From Streptococcus mitis (lineage in GTDB: Bacteria; Bacillota; Bacilli; Lactobacillales; Streptococcaceae): 64,000 bases of DNA. Both the position numbers and the translations under genes were made by a program. The stretch spans positions 1 to 64,000 of the forward strand of contig NZ_CAMHZQ010000006.1 of NCBI RefSeq assembly GCF_946190275.1. Reading direction: 5' to 3'. Below the pieces are notes generated by a model. The model did no database searches. It was not told the DNA's origin and worked only from the letters and a program-made list of their open reading frames with translations. Shown piece by piece: positions 1 through 9,900 of the stretch (positions within the stretch are counted from its first letter, which is position 1; every line of letters starts with the position of its first letter).

Positions 1-1119
1 GGATCTCTAGATAAAGTCAAAGAAGCAGCTAAGCAAGCAATCGATCAAGCAGCTGAAAGAGAAAAAGAAGAAATCAACAACGATGGAAGCTTAACTCAAC
101 CAGAAAAAGACGCGAAATTAGCAGAACTAGAAAAAGCTAAACAAGCGGCTAAAGACAAAGTTGAAGCAGCGAAAGATGCAGATGCAGTAGAAAAAGCTAA
201 GACAGCTGGTGAAAAAGCAGTTGATCGTGTTCACAACAATGGAGATTTAGATAAAGTTAAACAAAACGCTAAAGATGCATTAGATGAAGCAGCAGAAGCT
301 GAAAAAGACGAAATCAGAAAAGATCCAAGCTTAACAGAAACAGAAAAAGCTGAGAAACTGAAAGAAGTAGATAAAGCTACAGAAGCAGCTAAGGCTAAAG
401 TTGATGAAGCAAACAATGCAGATGCGGTAGCGAAAGCTCAGAAAGACGGAGAAAAAGCTATCGATGATGTTCACAAACTTGGTGAAGTTAAACATGAAAT
501 TCCAAATAATGCTCCAAGTGTAGAAATACCAGAGTACACTGGAACTATTGGTTCAACAGGAGTAGATGAAAATGGACATATTATTTCTACTCCAGTAGTG
601 GACAAACCTGCATTAATCATCACTAAATGGGTTGATGAAAATGGTAACGAATTGAAATCAGCAGATGCGAAAGCTCCAACGGTATTAGGTGGAGCCAATG
701 AAGCATTTGAACATGGTGAAATTGAAGGTTATGTATTTGTAAGAACAGAAACTGAAGGTGATGTCGTAACTCACGTCTTCAGAAAAGTGAGTCCAGTTAG
801 ACCAACAGGTGACGGTCAACAAAGACCAGCTACACCATCTGACGATACAAATCGTAGACCAGATACTGCTACCCCTGCTGAAGTGCCAGCTGCTCAACCG
901 ACTGAACAACCAAGTCAAACAGTTGAAGTACCGAGTCAATTGGCTGATAAGGTAGAAACAGTTGATGATCAGGTAGTTCATTCTCAAAATCAAGCAGTAT
1001 TGCCAAATACTGGTACGAAAGCAGATCGTGCTACAGGTGCATTAGGAGCTCTCTCTCTTCTTGGAGCATTTGGCTTACTATTTGCTAAAAAGAAGAAAGA
1101 TGATGAAGAAGAAGCATAA
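1..1119 (+). CDS. LPXTG cell-wall-anchored surface protein with DUF1542-like repeats (3' end only)
   Basis: The reading frame is open from base 1, so the start lies outside the window; 372 residues are visible. The first 160 residues hold two copies of a roughly 76-residue, lysine- and alanine-rich helical repeat (GDLDKVK...AEKDEI...LTETEKAEKL...A..DAV.KA), which resembles DUF1542/FIVAR-type spacer repeats of Gram-positive surface proteins. A MucBP-like stretch follows (ITKWVDENG...GYVFVRTE...THVFRKV), then a Pro/Thr-rich wall-spanning segment. The C-terminus is a sortase signal: LPNTG near residue 337, a hydrophobic stretch and a KKKK tail. It is therefore inferred to be covalently attached to peptidoglycan and to act as an extended adhesin or spacer. 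The N-terminal functional domain cannot be seen, so the ligand is unknown. A strong terminator follows. Confidence 0.9.
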   Translation, partial: GSLDKVKEAAKQAIDQAAEREKEEINNDGSLTQPEKDAKLAELEKAKQAAKDKVEAAKDADAVEKAKTAGEKAVDRVHNNGDLDKVKQNAKDALDEAAEAEKDEIRKDPSLTETEKAEKLKEVDKATEAAKAKVDEANNADAVAKAQKDGEKAIDDVHKLGEVKHEIPNNAPSVEIPEYTGTIGSTGVDENGHIISTPVVDKPALIITKWVDENGNELKSADAKAPTVLGGANEAFEHGEIEGYVFVRTETEGDVVTHVFRKVSPVRPTGDGQQRPATPSDDTNRRPDTATPAEVPAAQPTEQPSQTVEVPSQLADKVETVDDQVVHSQNQAVLPNTGTKADRATGALGALSLLGAFGLLFAKKKKDDEEEA

Positions 1120-1173
1120 TTAGAAAATCTCATTAGTTTTCAATTGTTTCAAATTCAGAATTCTAAAACTAAT

Positions 1174-1223
1174 TAAAAGGACTAGATAAAATCACTCATT
1201 TGTGACTAATCTAGTCCTTTTTA
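1174..1223 (+). terminator. Rho-independent terminator after the LPXTG gene
   Basis: AAAAGGACTAGAT and ATCTAGTCCTTTT form a 12-13 bp stem around a 20-base loop, and the right arm runs into T residues. It closes the surface-protein transcription unit before the ccdA operon. Confidence 0.85.
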
Positions 1224-1349
1224 GTATGCTGTTTCTTAAGTTGGCAATGCTGCCTGATTAAATTCCTATTTTTCCCTATCATTGTCCCTGTTTTTTCTGG
1301 AGTTTTGGGGCTATAATAGTCCTATCAAATCAAAGAATGGAGGAAGGCA

Positions 1350-2060
1350 ATGGATAATATAATCTTTTTTATCAGTGTTTTTCTTGCTGGAATTCTTTCC
1401 TTCTTTTCTCCTTGTATTTTACCCTTGTTACCGGTTTATGCAGGGGTCTTGTTGGATGACAAAGATGGTGCTCAGGCTTCTAGTGGAAAATATTCAATTT
1501 CAGTTGTTAGTTTATTGCGAACTCTGACCTTTATAGCGGGGATTTCCTTTATCTTTATCATACTGGGCTATGGAGCTGGTTTTTTAGGCGATTTGCTGTA
1601 TGCCTCTTGGTTTCAGTATGTGATAGGTGCGGTTATCATTTTCTTGGGCTTGCATCAGATGGAAGTCTTACATTTTCAGGGACTCTACAAGGAAAGAAGG
1701 CTACAATTAAAGAAACAAGGGCAAAAGGGTAAGGGCTATAGTCAGGCATTTTTACTGGGCTTGACCTTTAGTTTTGCTTGGACGCCTTGTGTGGGGCCGG
1801 TTCTTGGCTCTGTTTTGGCCTTGGCGGCTTCAGGTGATTCAGGTGCTTGGCAGGGAGCTGGTCTCATGTTGATCTATACGCTGGGTTTAGCACTGCCATT
1901 TTTGGTTCTAGCTCTAGCCTCCAGCTATGTTTTGAAACATTTCCGAAAACTCCATCCTTATCTCGGAACCCTCAAAAAAGTGGGTGGTTTCCTCATTATC
2001 GTGATGGGAATCTTGGTGCTTTTGGGAAATGCTTCCATTTTGACTACATTATTTGAATAG
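1350..2060 (+). CDS. ccdA: Cytochrome c biogenesis protein CcdA, membrane thiol-electron transporter
   Basis: This 236-residue polytopic membrane protein has the CcdA/DsbD-beta layout of six predicted transmembrane helices. The two redox cysteines sit in proline-framed motifs: SFFSPCILPLLPVY in helix 1 and FAWTPCVGPVLGS in helix 4. The family passes electrons from cytoplasmic thioredoxin across the membrane to extracytoplasmic thioredoxin-like proteins. The next two genes are exactly such a lipoprotein and a surface methionine sulfoxide reductase, so the electrons are inferred to go to Etrx1 and then MsrAB (the pneumococcal Etrx1/CcdA1/MsrAB2 system). A GGAGG ribosome site lies 7 bases before the ATG, and a -10 TATAAT is at 1312-1317. 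The etrx1 start is 13 bases past the stop. Confidence 0.95.
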   Translation: MDNIIFFISVFLAGILSFFSPCILPLLPVYAGVLLDDKDGAQASSGKYSISVVSLLRTLTFIAGISFIFIILGYGAGFLGDLLYASWFQYVIGAVIIFLGLHQMEVLHFQGLYKERRLQLKKQGQKGKGYSQAFLLGLTFSFAWTPCVGPVLGSVLALAASGDSGAWQGAGLMLIYTLGLALPFLVLALASSYVLKHFRKLHPYLGTLKKVGGFLIIVMGILVLLGNASILTTLFE

Positions 2061-2073
2061 AGAGGAAGAAGAA

Positions 2074-2637
2074 ATGAAAAAATGGCAAACATGTCTCCTT
2101 GGAGTAGGCTCAATCTGTTGCTTGGCAGCCTGTTCGTCTAAAAATATGTCAGACGAAGCTACTATGAAGGAGCAAACCAAAACAGAACAAGTCAGTTCAC
2201 AAACTGCCACCAAGGGTCAGATAGTTGCTGATTTCGAACTGACAGGAGTAGATGGCAAGACTTACCGTTTATCTGATTATAAGGGCAAGAAAGTCTATCT
2301 CAAATTCTGGGCTTCTTGGTGTTCCATCTGTCTAGCTAGTCTTCCTGACACGGATGAAATTGCTAAAGATGCTGGAGACGACTATGTGGTCTTGACAGTG
2401 GTGTCTCCTGGACATAAGGGGGAACAAGCAGAAGCAGACTTTAAGAACTGGTACAAGGGCTTGGATTATAAAAATTTCCCAGTTCTAATTGACTCATCAG
2501 GAAAACTGTTGGAAAGTTATGGTGTCCGTTCTTACCCAACTCAAGCCTTTATAGACAAGGAAGGCAAGCTGGTCAAAACGCAACCAGGTTTTATGGATAA
2601 GGATATGATTTTAAAAACATTGAAAGAAATGGGGTAG
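2074..2637 (+). CDS. etrx1: Extracellular thioredoxin-family lipoprotein Etrx1
   Basis: This 187-residue protein begins with a lipoprotein signal: MKKW, a hydrophobic core and the lipobox LAAC followed by SSK. Lipidation of that cysteine would tether it to the outer membrane face. The mature part is a TlpA/ResA-like thioredoxin fold with the active site WASWCSIC (CxxC) and a cis-proline region SYPTQAF. Its role is to receive electrons from CcdA and reduce MsrAB. The ATG at 2074 is chosen because AGAGGAAGAAG precedes it and because it starts the signal peptide; an in-frame ATG at 2053 would overlap ccdA and spoil the signal. The gene is in one operon with ccdA and msrAB, 9 bases before the latter. 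Confidence 0.93.
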   Translation: MKKWQTCLLGVGSICCLAACSSKNMSDEATMKEQTKTEQVSSQTATKGQIVADFELTGVDGKTYRLSDYKGKKVYLKFWASWCSICLASLPDTDEIAKDAGDDYVVLTVVSPGHKGEQAEADFKNWYKGLDYKNFPVLIDSSGKLLESYGVRSYPTQAFIDKEGKLVKTQPGFMDKDMILKTLKEMG

Positions 2638-2646
2638 AGAAAGGTC

Positions 2647-3759
2647 ATGAATGATAAAGTAAAATTGTTTGTCTTGGCAGGAATATTTTTCCTAGCCATA
2701 ACCGGTTTCTATTTTCTATTGATGCGAAATGCAGGGCAGACAGATAGCTCGCAAATTGAGAAAGCATCAGTTAGCCAAGGAGGAAAAACAGTGAAAAAAA
2801 CAGAAGTGAGTAAAGACGCAGACTTGCACGAAATTTATCTAGCTGGGGGATGTTTCTGGGGAGTGGAGGAATATTTCTCACGCGTTCCCGGGGTGACAGA
2901 TGCCGTTTCAGGCTATGCAAATGGTAGAGGGGAAACAACCAAGTACGAGTTGATTAACCAAACAGGACATGCGGAAACCGTCCATGTTACTTATGATGCC
3001 AATCAAATTTCCCTCAAGGAAATCCTACTTCATTATTTCCGCATTATCAATCCAACCAGCAAAAATAAACAAGGAAATGATGTGGGAACCCAGTACCGTA
3101 CTGGTGTTTATTACACAGATGACAAGGATTTAGAGGTGATTAACCAAGTCTTTGATGAGGTGGCTAAGAAATACGATCAACCTTTAGCAGTTGAAAAGGA
3201 AACCTTGAAGAATTTTGTGGTGGCTGAGGATTACCACCAAGACTATCTCAAGAAAAATCCAAATGGCTACTGCCATATCAATGTCAATCAGGCAGCCTAT
3301 CCCGTCATTGATGCCAGCAAATATCCCAAACCAAGTGATGAGGAATTGAAAAAGACCTTGTCACCTGAGGAGTATGCAGTTACCCAGAAAAATCAAACAG
3401 AACGAGCTTTCTCAAACCGTTACTGGGATAAATTTGAATCTGGTATCTATGTGGATGTAGCAACTGGTGAACCTCTCTTTTCATCAAAGGATAAGTTTGA
3501 GTCTGGTTGTGGCTGGCCTAGTTTTACCCAACCCATCAGTCCAGATGTTGCCACCTACAAGGAAGATAAGTCTTACAATATGACGCGAATGGAAGTGCGA
3601 AGCCGAGTTGGAGATTCTCACCTTGGCCATGTCTTTACGGATGGACCACAGGACAAGGGTGGCTTGCGCTACTGTATTAATAGTCTCTCTATCCGCTTTA
3701 TTCCCAAAGATCAAATGGAAGAAAAAGGTTACGCTTATTTACTAGATTATGTCGATTAA
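2647..3759 (+). CDS. msrAB: Bifunctional surface methionine sulfoxide reductase MsrA/MsrB
   Basis: The 370 residues comprise an N-terminal membrane anchor (residues 5-25), a short linker, an MsrA domain and an MsrB domain. MsrA carries the catalytic GGCFWG near residue 68 and reduces the S form of methionine sulfoxide. MsrB carries CGWPSF, HLGHVF and RYCINSLS, the last containing the catalytic cysteine, and reduces the R form. The anchor and the operon with ccdA and etrx1 show that it works outside the membrane, matching the pneumococcal msrAB2 described in the Etrx system. The MsrB domain has a cysteine-poor zinc region, as in related streptococcal fusions. It protects surface proteins from oxidation, including self-made hydrogen peroxide. 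Confidence 0.95.
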   Translation: MNDKVKLFVLAGIFFLAITGFYFLLMRNAGQTDSSQIEKASVSQGGKTVKKTEVSKDADLHEIYLAGGCFWGVEEYFSRVPGVTDAVSGYANGRGETTKYELINQTGHAETVHVTYDANQISLKEILLHYFRIINPTSKNKQGNDVGTQYRTGVYYTDDKDLEVINQVFDEVAKKYDQPLAVEKETLKNFVVAEDYHQDYLKKNPNGYCHINVNQAAYPVIDASKYPKPSDEELKKTLSPEEYAVTQKNQTERAFSNRYWDKFESGIYVDVATGEPLFSSKDKFESGCGWPSFTQPISPDVATYKEDKSYNMTRMEVRSRVGDSHLGHVFTDGPQDKGGLRYCINSLSIRFIPKDQMEEKGYAYLLDYVD

Positions 3760-3829
3760 GAGGTCTTTCCTAAGCAGTTAGAGGAGAATTTTGCTATACT
3801 GATACTAGTAAGTGGCAAAGGAGAGAAGC

Positions 3830-4567
3830 ATGACCTATAGAATCTTAATCGTAGAAGATGAATATCTGGTAAGACAAGGCTTGACCAAGCTGGTCAATGT
3901 AGCAGCCTACGATATGGAAATCATCGGTCAAGCTGAAAATGGAAGACAGGCTTGGGAATTGATACAAAAGCATGTGCCAGATATCATTCTAACTGATATC
4001 AATATGCCTCAGCTAAATGGCATCCAGTTGGCCAGTTTGGTCCGAGAAACCTTTCCTCAGGTGCATCTAGTTTTTTTGACAGGCTACGATGATTTTGATT
4101 ATGCCTTGTCTGCTGTCAAACTAGGTGTGGATGACTACTTGCTCAAGCCCTTTTCTCGTCAGGATATTGAGGAAATGTTGGGGAAAATCAAGCAAAAGTT
4201 GGATAAGGAAGAGAAAGAAGAGCAGTTACAAGATTTATTAACTGATAAGTTTGAAGGAAACATGGCCCAGAAAATCCAGTCTCATCTGGCTGATAGTCAA
4301 TTTAGTTTAAAGAGCTTGGCCAGTGACTTGGGCTTTAGTTCGACTTATCTAAGCTCCTTGATTAAGAAAGAGTTGGGCCTGCCTTTTCAGGATTATCTGG
4401 TGAGAGAACGTGTCAAACAAGCCAAGCTCTTGCTTTTGACTACAGATCTGAAGATTTATGAGATCGCAGAGAAGGTTGGTTTTGAAGATATGAACTATTT
4501 TACCCAACGCTTTAAACAGATTGCAGGTGTGACACCTCGTCAGTTTAAGAAGGGAGAAGGCCGATGA
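3830..4567 (+). CDS. rr09: Response regulator of TCS09, AraC-type output (YesN family)
   Basis: A 245-residue two-domain regulator. Residues 1-120 are a receiver domain with the acidic pocket VEDE, phospho-acceptor Asp56 in ILTDINMP, and a conserved Lys in LLKPFS. Residues 145-245 hold two AraC-type helix-turn-helix units ending YFTQRFKQIAGVTPRQFKKG. The start at 3830 has AAAGGAGAG six bases upstream; an upstream ATG at 3812 has no such site. An extended -10 (TGCTATACT) lies at 3792-3800. It overlaps the kinase gene by four bases, so the two are translated together. The pair corresponds to pneumococcal TCS09 (also named ZmpRS in some work), lying just upstream of zmpB. The target promoters cannot be read from the sequence. 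Confidence 0.92.
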   Translation: MTYRILIVEDEYLVRQGLTKLVNVAAYDMEIIGQAENGRQAWELIQKHVPDIILTDINMPQLNGIQLASLVRETFPQVHLVFLTGYDDFDYALSAVKLGVDDYLLKPFSRQDIEEMLGKIKQKLDKEEKEEQLQDLLTDKFEGNMAQKIQSHLADSQFSLKSLASDLGFSSTYLSSLIKKELGLPFQDYLVRERVKQAKLLLLTTDLKIYEIAEKVGFEDMNYFTQRFKQIAGVTPRQFKKGEGR

Positions 4568-6255
4568 AGCGTTCTTCTCTCTTAGTTAGAATGGTTATTT
4601 CCATCTTTCTGGTCTTTCTCATTCTCCTAGCCCTGGTTGGGATTTTCTACTATCAATCTAGTTCATCAGCCATTGAGGCTACTATTGAGGGCAATAGCCA
4701 GACGACTATCAGCCAAACTAGTCACTTTATCCAGTCTTATATCAAAAAATTAGAAACCACCTCGACCAGTTTGACCCAGCAGACGGATGTCCTAGCCTAT
4801 GCTGAGAATCCTAGTCAAGACGAAACCAAGAGAATCCGAGATTTGTTTTTAACCATCTTAAAGGCAGATCAGGACTTGAAAACGGTGGTACTGGTCACCA
4901 AATCCGGTCAGGTCATTTCTACAGATGACAGTGTGCAGATGAAAACTTCTTCTGATATGATGGCTGAGGATTGGTACCAAAAGGCCATTCATCAGGGGGC
5001 TAAACCAGTTTTAACACCAGCTCGTAAATCAGATAGTCAGTGGGTCATTTCTGTCACTCAAGAACTGGTTGATGCAAAGGGGGCCAATCTTGGCGTGCTT
5101 CGTTTGGATATTTCCTATGAAACTTTGGAAGCCTATCTTAACCAACTTCAGTTGGGTCAGCAGGGGTTTGCCTTTATCATCAATGAAAACCATGAATTTG
5201 TTTACCATCCTCAACACACAGTTTATAGTTCATCTAGCGAAATGGAGGCTATGAAACCCTATATTGAGACAGGTCAGGGCTATACTCCTGGACATAAATC
5301 CTATGTCAGTCAGGAACAGATTGCAGGAACAGATTGGACGGTTATAGGCGTGTCTTCGCTGGAGAAGTTAGACCAGGTTCGGAGTCAACTCATGTGGACC
5401 TTGCTTGGAGCCAGTTTCACCTCTCTTCTTGCCTGTCTCTGCTTGGTTTGGTTCAGTCTCAAGCGTTGGATTGCTCCTTTGAAGGATTTGAGAGAAACCA
5501 TGTTGGAAATTGCTTCTGGTACACAAAATCTGCGTGCCAAGGAAACTGGTGCATATGAGTTGAGAGAAGTGACTCGCCAGTTCAATGCCATGTTAGATCA
5601 GATTGATCAGTTGATGTCAGATGTACGCAGGCAGGAAGAAACGACCCGTCAGTATGAACTTCAAGCCTTGTCGAGCCAGATTAATCCGCATTTCCTCTAC
5701 AACACTTTGGACACTATCATCTGGATGGCTGAATTTCAGGATAGTCAGCGAGTGGTGCAAGTGACCAAGTCCTTGGCAACCTATTTCCGCCTAGCGCTCA
5801 ATCAGGGTAAAGATTTGATTTGCTTGTCTGACGAAATCAACCATGTCCGTCAGTATCTCTTTATCCAAAAACAACGCTACGGAGATAAGCTGGAATATGA
5901 AATTGATGAAAATCCTGCCTTTGATAACCTGGTCTTGCCTAAACTGGTGCTACAACCTCTGGTAGAAAATGCTCTTTACCACGGCATCAAGGAGAAGGAA
6001 GGTCAGGGCCATATTAGAGTTTCTGTCCAGAAACAGGATTCAGGACTAGTCATCCGCATTGAGGATGATGGCGTTGGCTTCCAAGTTGCTGGAGATAGTA
6101 GTCAAAGTCAGCTCAAACGTGGGGGAGTTGGTCTGCAAAATGTTGACCAACGTCTCAAACTTCATTTTGGAGAAGATTACCAGATGAAGATCGATTCTGC
6201 CCCTTTAAAGGGTACGACAGTTGAAATATACATAAATAGAATAGAAACTAACTAA
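4564..6255 (+). CDS. hk09: Sensor histidine kinase of TCS09 (LytS/YesM type)
   Basis: 563 residues. TM1 is residues 10-32. An extracytoplasmic sensor of about 240 residues resembles dCache-type ligand domains. TM2 lies near 282-300 and is followed by HAMP. The kinase core is of the His_kinase/LytS class, with the H-box SSQINPHFLYNTLDTI (His376), an N-box QPLVENALYHGIKEK, and ATP-lid motifs EDDGVGF and GGVGLQN. Kinases of this class often sense carbohydrates or extracellular peptides; the ligand is unknown. It is translationally coupled to the regulator gene and followed by a strong hairpin terminator. Confidence 0.92.
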   Translation: MKRSSLLVRMVISIFLVFLILLALVGIFYYQSSSSAIEATIEGNSQTTISQTSHFIQSYIKKLETTSTSLTQQTDVLAYAENPSQDETKRIRDLFLTILKADQDLKTVVLVTKSGQVISTDDSVQMKTSSDMMAEDWYQKAIHQGAKPVLTPARKSDSQWVISVTQELVDAKGANLGVLRLDISYETLEAYLNQLQLGQQGFAFIINENHEFVYHPQHTVYSSSSEMEAMKPYIETGQGYTPGHKSYVSQEQIAGTDWTVIGVSSLEKLDQVRSQLMWTLLGASFTSLLACLCLVWFSLKRWIAPLKDLRETMLEIASGTQNLRAKETGAYELREVTRQFNAMLDQIDQLMSDVRRQEETTRQYELQALSSQINPHFLYNTLDTIIWMAEFQDSQRVVQVTKSLATYFRLALNQGKDLICLSDEINHVRQYLFIQKQRYGDKLEYEIDENPAFDNLVLPKLVLQPLVENALYHGIKEKEGQGHIRVSVQKQDSGLVIRIEDDGVGFQVAGDSSQSQLKRGGVGLQNVDQRLKLHFGEDYQMKIDSAPLKGTTVEIYINRIETN

Positions 6256-6280
6256 CTCCCAGTCAATTCTGGGAGTTTTA
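6253..6280 (+). terminator. Terminator after the TCS09 operon
   Basis: AACTCCCAG-tcaatt-CTGGGAGTTTT forms a 9-bp perfect stem running into T residues, separating TCS09 from the DUF436/zmpB unit. Confidence 0.85.
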
Positions 6281-6369
6281 TGCAGGTTGGAGTAAGATTT
6301 TCAGGTTGTCTATCTTGCTAAAAAGTAGAAAAAACGATATGATAGATAATGATAAAAGAGGTATCGAGT

Positions 6370-6933
6370 ATGAAGGAAAAAGACATTCAAAGAGAAACAA
6401 GCCAAATTGTAGAAGATGTATTGGAAAAGGCCAATTTGAAGCAGGGATCCATCTTTGTTTTGGGCCTTTCTTCTAGTGAAGTGATAGGTGGTCAGATTGG
6501 CAAGGAATCCAGCCAAGAAATTGGCGAAATCATTGTGAAAACCATCCTAGATATCCTAGAAGAAAAAGGAATTCATCTAGCTGTTCAAGGCTGTGAACAT
6601 GTCAATCGGGCTCTCGTTGTTGAACGTCAGGTTGCAGAGCAGTTGGGTCTGGAAATGGTCAGTGTCCTTCCTACCCTTCATGCAGGAGGTTCAGGTCAGT
6701 TGGCAGCCTTTAAGTTTATGAAAGATCCAGTTGAGGTTGAATTTATCAGGGCTCATGCTGGATTGGATATCGGAGACACTGCAATTGGTATGCATGTCAA
6801 GCATGTTCAGGTTCCGATTCGCCCTCTTTTGAGAGAGATTGGTCATGCCCACGTAACGGCGCTGGCTAGTCGTCCAAAATTAATCGGAGGTGCGCGTGCG
6901 CATTATCCACAAGATTCTATCAGAAAGTCGTGA
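6370..6933 (+). CDS. DUF436 (YwlG/TIGR01440) family protein
   Basis: This 187-residue soluble protein matches the conserved DUF436 family found across Firmicutes (motifs [43 protein letters not shown]). The biochemical role is not established and none is assigned here. The ATG at 6370 is preferred because AAGAGG lies 6 bases upstream; the in-frame ATG at 6349 has no clear ribosome site. A -10-like TATGAT lies at 6339-6344. The stop overlaps the GTG of zmpB by four bases (GTGA), so the two are translationally coupled even though no functional link is evident. Confidence 0.88.
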   Translation: MKEKDIQRETSQIVEDVLEKANLKQGSIFVLGLSSSEVIGGQIGKESSQEIGEIIVKTILDILEEKGIHLAVQGCEHVNRALVVERQVAEQLGLEMVSVLPTLHAGGSGQLAAFKFMKDPVEVEFIRAHAGLDIGDTAIGMHVKHVQVPIRPLLREIGHAHVTALASRPKLIGGARAHYPQDSIRKS

Positions 6934-9900
6934 GAATGAGAAAAACAAAACAACAACTAGAAAAAATCACAAAATATTCGATTCGTAAGCTAACTGTTGG
7001 GGTAGGTCCTGTAGCCATCGGGGCCTTCCTTTTTGGTGCTAGTACCCTTTCAGTAGATAAGGTTCAAGCCAATGAAGTTGGCAGTGCTCATAGTGTTCAT
7101 TACCGTTATTTGGCGGAGCAGGAATTGACCGAGTCTGAAAAAGCCCTGATTCACCATGAGGTTCCTACAGAATTTCAAGATGATGATATTCTCTATGTAG
7201 TTTATCGTAAGAAGGCAACTAACAGTCAACAACTTCCATACACAGGAAGTAAGGAGCTAGCTCTAGCAGGTCTTGGCTTGGCAACTGCTTCTCTAGCAGT
7301 CTTTTTGGTGTCCAAAAAAGGTCGTAGAGAAGTCCTAGGTGTTCTCTTGATTGGTTCTTTAGGAGCAAGCACTTTTGTACCTTATGGGACATTTGCGTTT
7401 GAAAATAAAGAATTGCTTTCTTATAACCAAACTATTTCAGCTTCTACACATGAAGGCTTAGCTGAAGGGATTATCCACATTGATGGCTATGAATACATTG
7501 GCTACTTCAAGGAAGCAGAACTCCATCCATCAAGACCAGCTTTAGCTGAACAACCTCAGTTGCCAGTAGAAAAGCAAAGTTCAAAAGAAAATGAGAAAAT
7601 AGAAGTAGTTCAAGAAAGACCTGCTGTCACTCCAGAAACTGTCATCGAAAAACCTGTAGTAGAGAATCCAGTTGCTCCTGCGGTTGAAGCAAAACCAGTT
7701 TCTGAGAAGCCTCAGGTTAGACAGGAAGAGAGCTTGGTTGAGATTCCTTTTGAAACGGTCACAAGCCCAGATGCTAATTTAGCAGAAGGACAGACTCGTA
7801 TTGTCACAGCCGGAGTAAATGGTCAGCGTCGTCTTGTAACTAAAGTATCGATGGTCAATGGTCAAGAAGTTAGAGAAGTCATTGAAGACCAAGTGGTTCA
7901 TAATCCTGTGTCGCAAGTCATTGCAGTCGGAACTAAGAAAGAGGTGCAACCTGCCCCAACTCCAGTACCACAAGCTGAACAAAGTCACCAAGTAGCTAAA
8001 GGGACGCAAGAGGAAGGTAAAACTGGCCAAGCTTTAACGCAACCGGAGGAAGAATATACAGGAGTTATTTCGACAAAAGGGTCACAAGATCCTGAACATA
8101 TGATGTTATCTCCTGTTAATGAGTTGCCTGAATTAGTAATTACAGAAAAAGGTACACAAGAGGAAGGTAAGGAAGGTCAAGCCTTAACCCAACCAGAAAA
8201 TCCAGAATATCATGAAGCAAAAGGTGTTCAAGAAGTGAAAGAAGGGGAGCAGCAAGGTCAAGCCTTAACCCAGCCAGAACTTCCTGAATATAAAGAACCA
8301 GTTTCAACAAAGGGAACTCAAGAACCTGGTCAAGAAGGTCAAGCACCAGTACAAGAAGTAAACCCAGAATATAAAGTAACAACAGGTACAGTTGAGAAGT
8401 CTACCGAGAGTGAATTAGATTTCACAACAGAAGTAGTTCCGGATGACACAAAATATGTAGATGAAGAAGTTGTTGAACGTCAAGGGTCTAAAGGAGTTCA
8501 AGTTACGAAAACAACTTACGAAACAGTGGAAGGTGTAGAGACAGATAAAGTTCTTTCTACAACTACAGAAGTGAAAACGCCTGCCGTTTCTAAAGTCGTT
8601 AAAAAAGGAACGAAACCACTTGAAGGAACAACAGTTGAAACAAGAGAAGAAGTCATTCCTTTTGAAACAAAAGAACAAGAAGATGACACTTTAAAACGCG
8701 GAACAAGACAAATAGCTCAAAAAGGTGTAGAGGGTAAGAAACAAATTACTGAAACTTATAAAACAATTCGTGGAGAAAAAACAAACGAAGCTCCAATAGT
8801 AGAAGAAACAGTTCTCCAAGCACCTCAAGATGAGATTATCAAAAAAGGTACAAAAGGTTTAGAAAAACCAATCTTAGAATGGGCTAAAACAGAAAAAGAT
8901 GTCTTGAAGAAGAGTGCTACAGCTACTTATACATTGAATAAACCAGCTGGAGTAGAAATCAAATCCATCAAATTAGCATTAAAAGATAAAGATGGACAAC
9001 TTGTTAAAGAAGTAACGGTAGCTGAAAATAATTTAAACGCTACTTTAGACAAATTGAAATATTATCAAGGTTACACCCTATCTACTACAATGGTTTATGA
9101 TCGTGGAGAAGGCGAAGAAACTGAAACATTAGAAGATAAAGAAATTCAGTTAGACCTCAAAAAAGTTGAAATCAAAAACATCAAAGAAACAAGCTTGATG
9201 AGTGTGGACGCTGATGGTAACGAAACAGACACTAGTTTGCTGACAGCAAAACCAGCTGATGTTGCTCCGCTTTATTTACGAGTGACCACTCACGACAACA
9301 AGGTTACACGACTTGCTGTTGACAAGATTGAAGAAGTAGAAAAAGACGGAAAAACTTTATATAAAGTTACTGCCAAAGCACCAGACTTAGTTCAACGTAA
9401 TGCTGATAACACACTTAGCGAAGAGTATGTTCATTACTTTGAAAAACAAAAAACACACGAAGGTGATGTATATTATAGCTTTGACGACCTTGTAAAAGCT
9501 ATGCAAAAAGACCCGACTGGCACATTTAAGCTTGGTAGCAATATCAATGCTGCTAACGTTAAACCAGCAGGAAAATCTTATGTTACTAATGCTTTCAAAG
9601 GAACATTAACAAGCACTGACGGTAATAAATTTACCATTAGCAATATGAACAGACCTTTATTCGGTGATATTGTCGGTGGTACTGTTAAAGATTTACTACT
9701 TGAAAATGTAAATATCGACATGTCAGGGACTGATAGGATTGCACCACTAGCGAATGTAATCAAAAATAATGCGACTGTAGAGAATATTAAAGTAACAGGT
9801 AACGTTGTTGGTAATAATGATGTATCTGGTGTTATCAATAAAATTGATGGTAGTGGAAAATTAAGTAACGTTGCATTTATCGGTAAAGTACACGCTGCTG

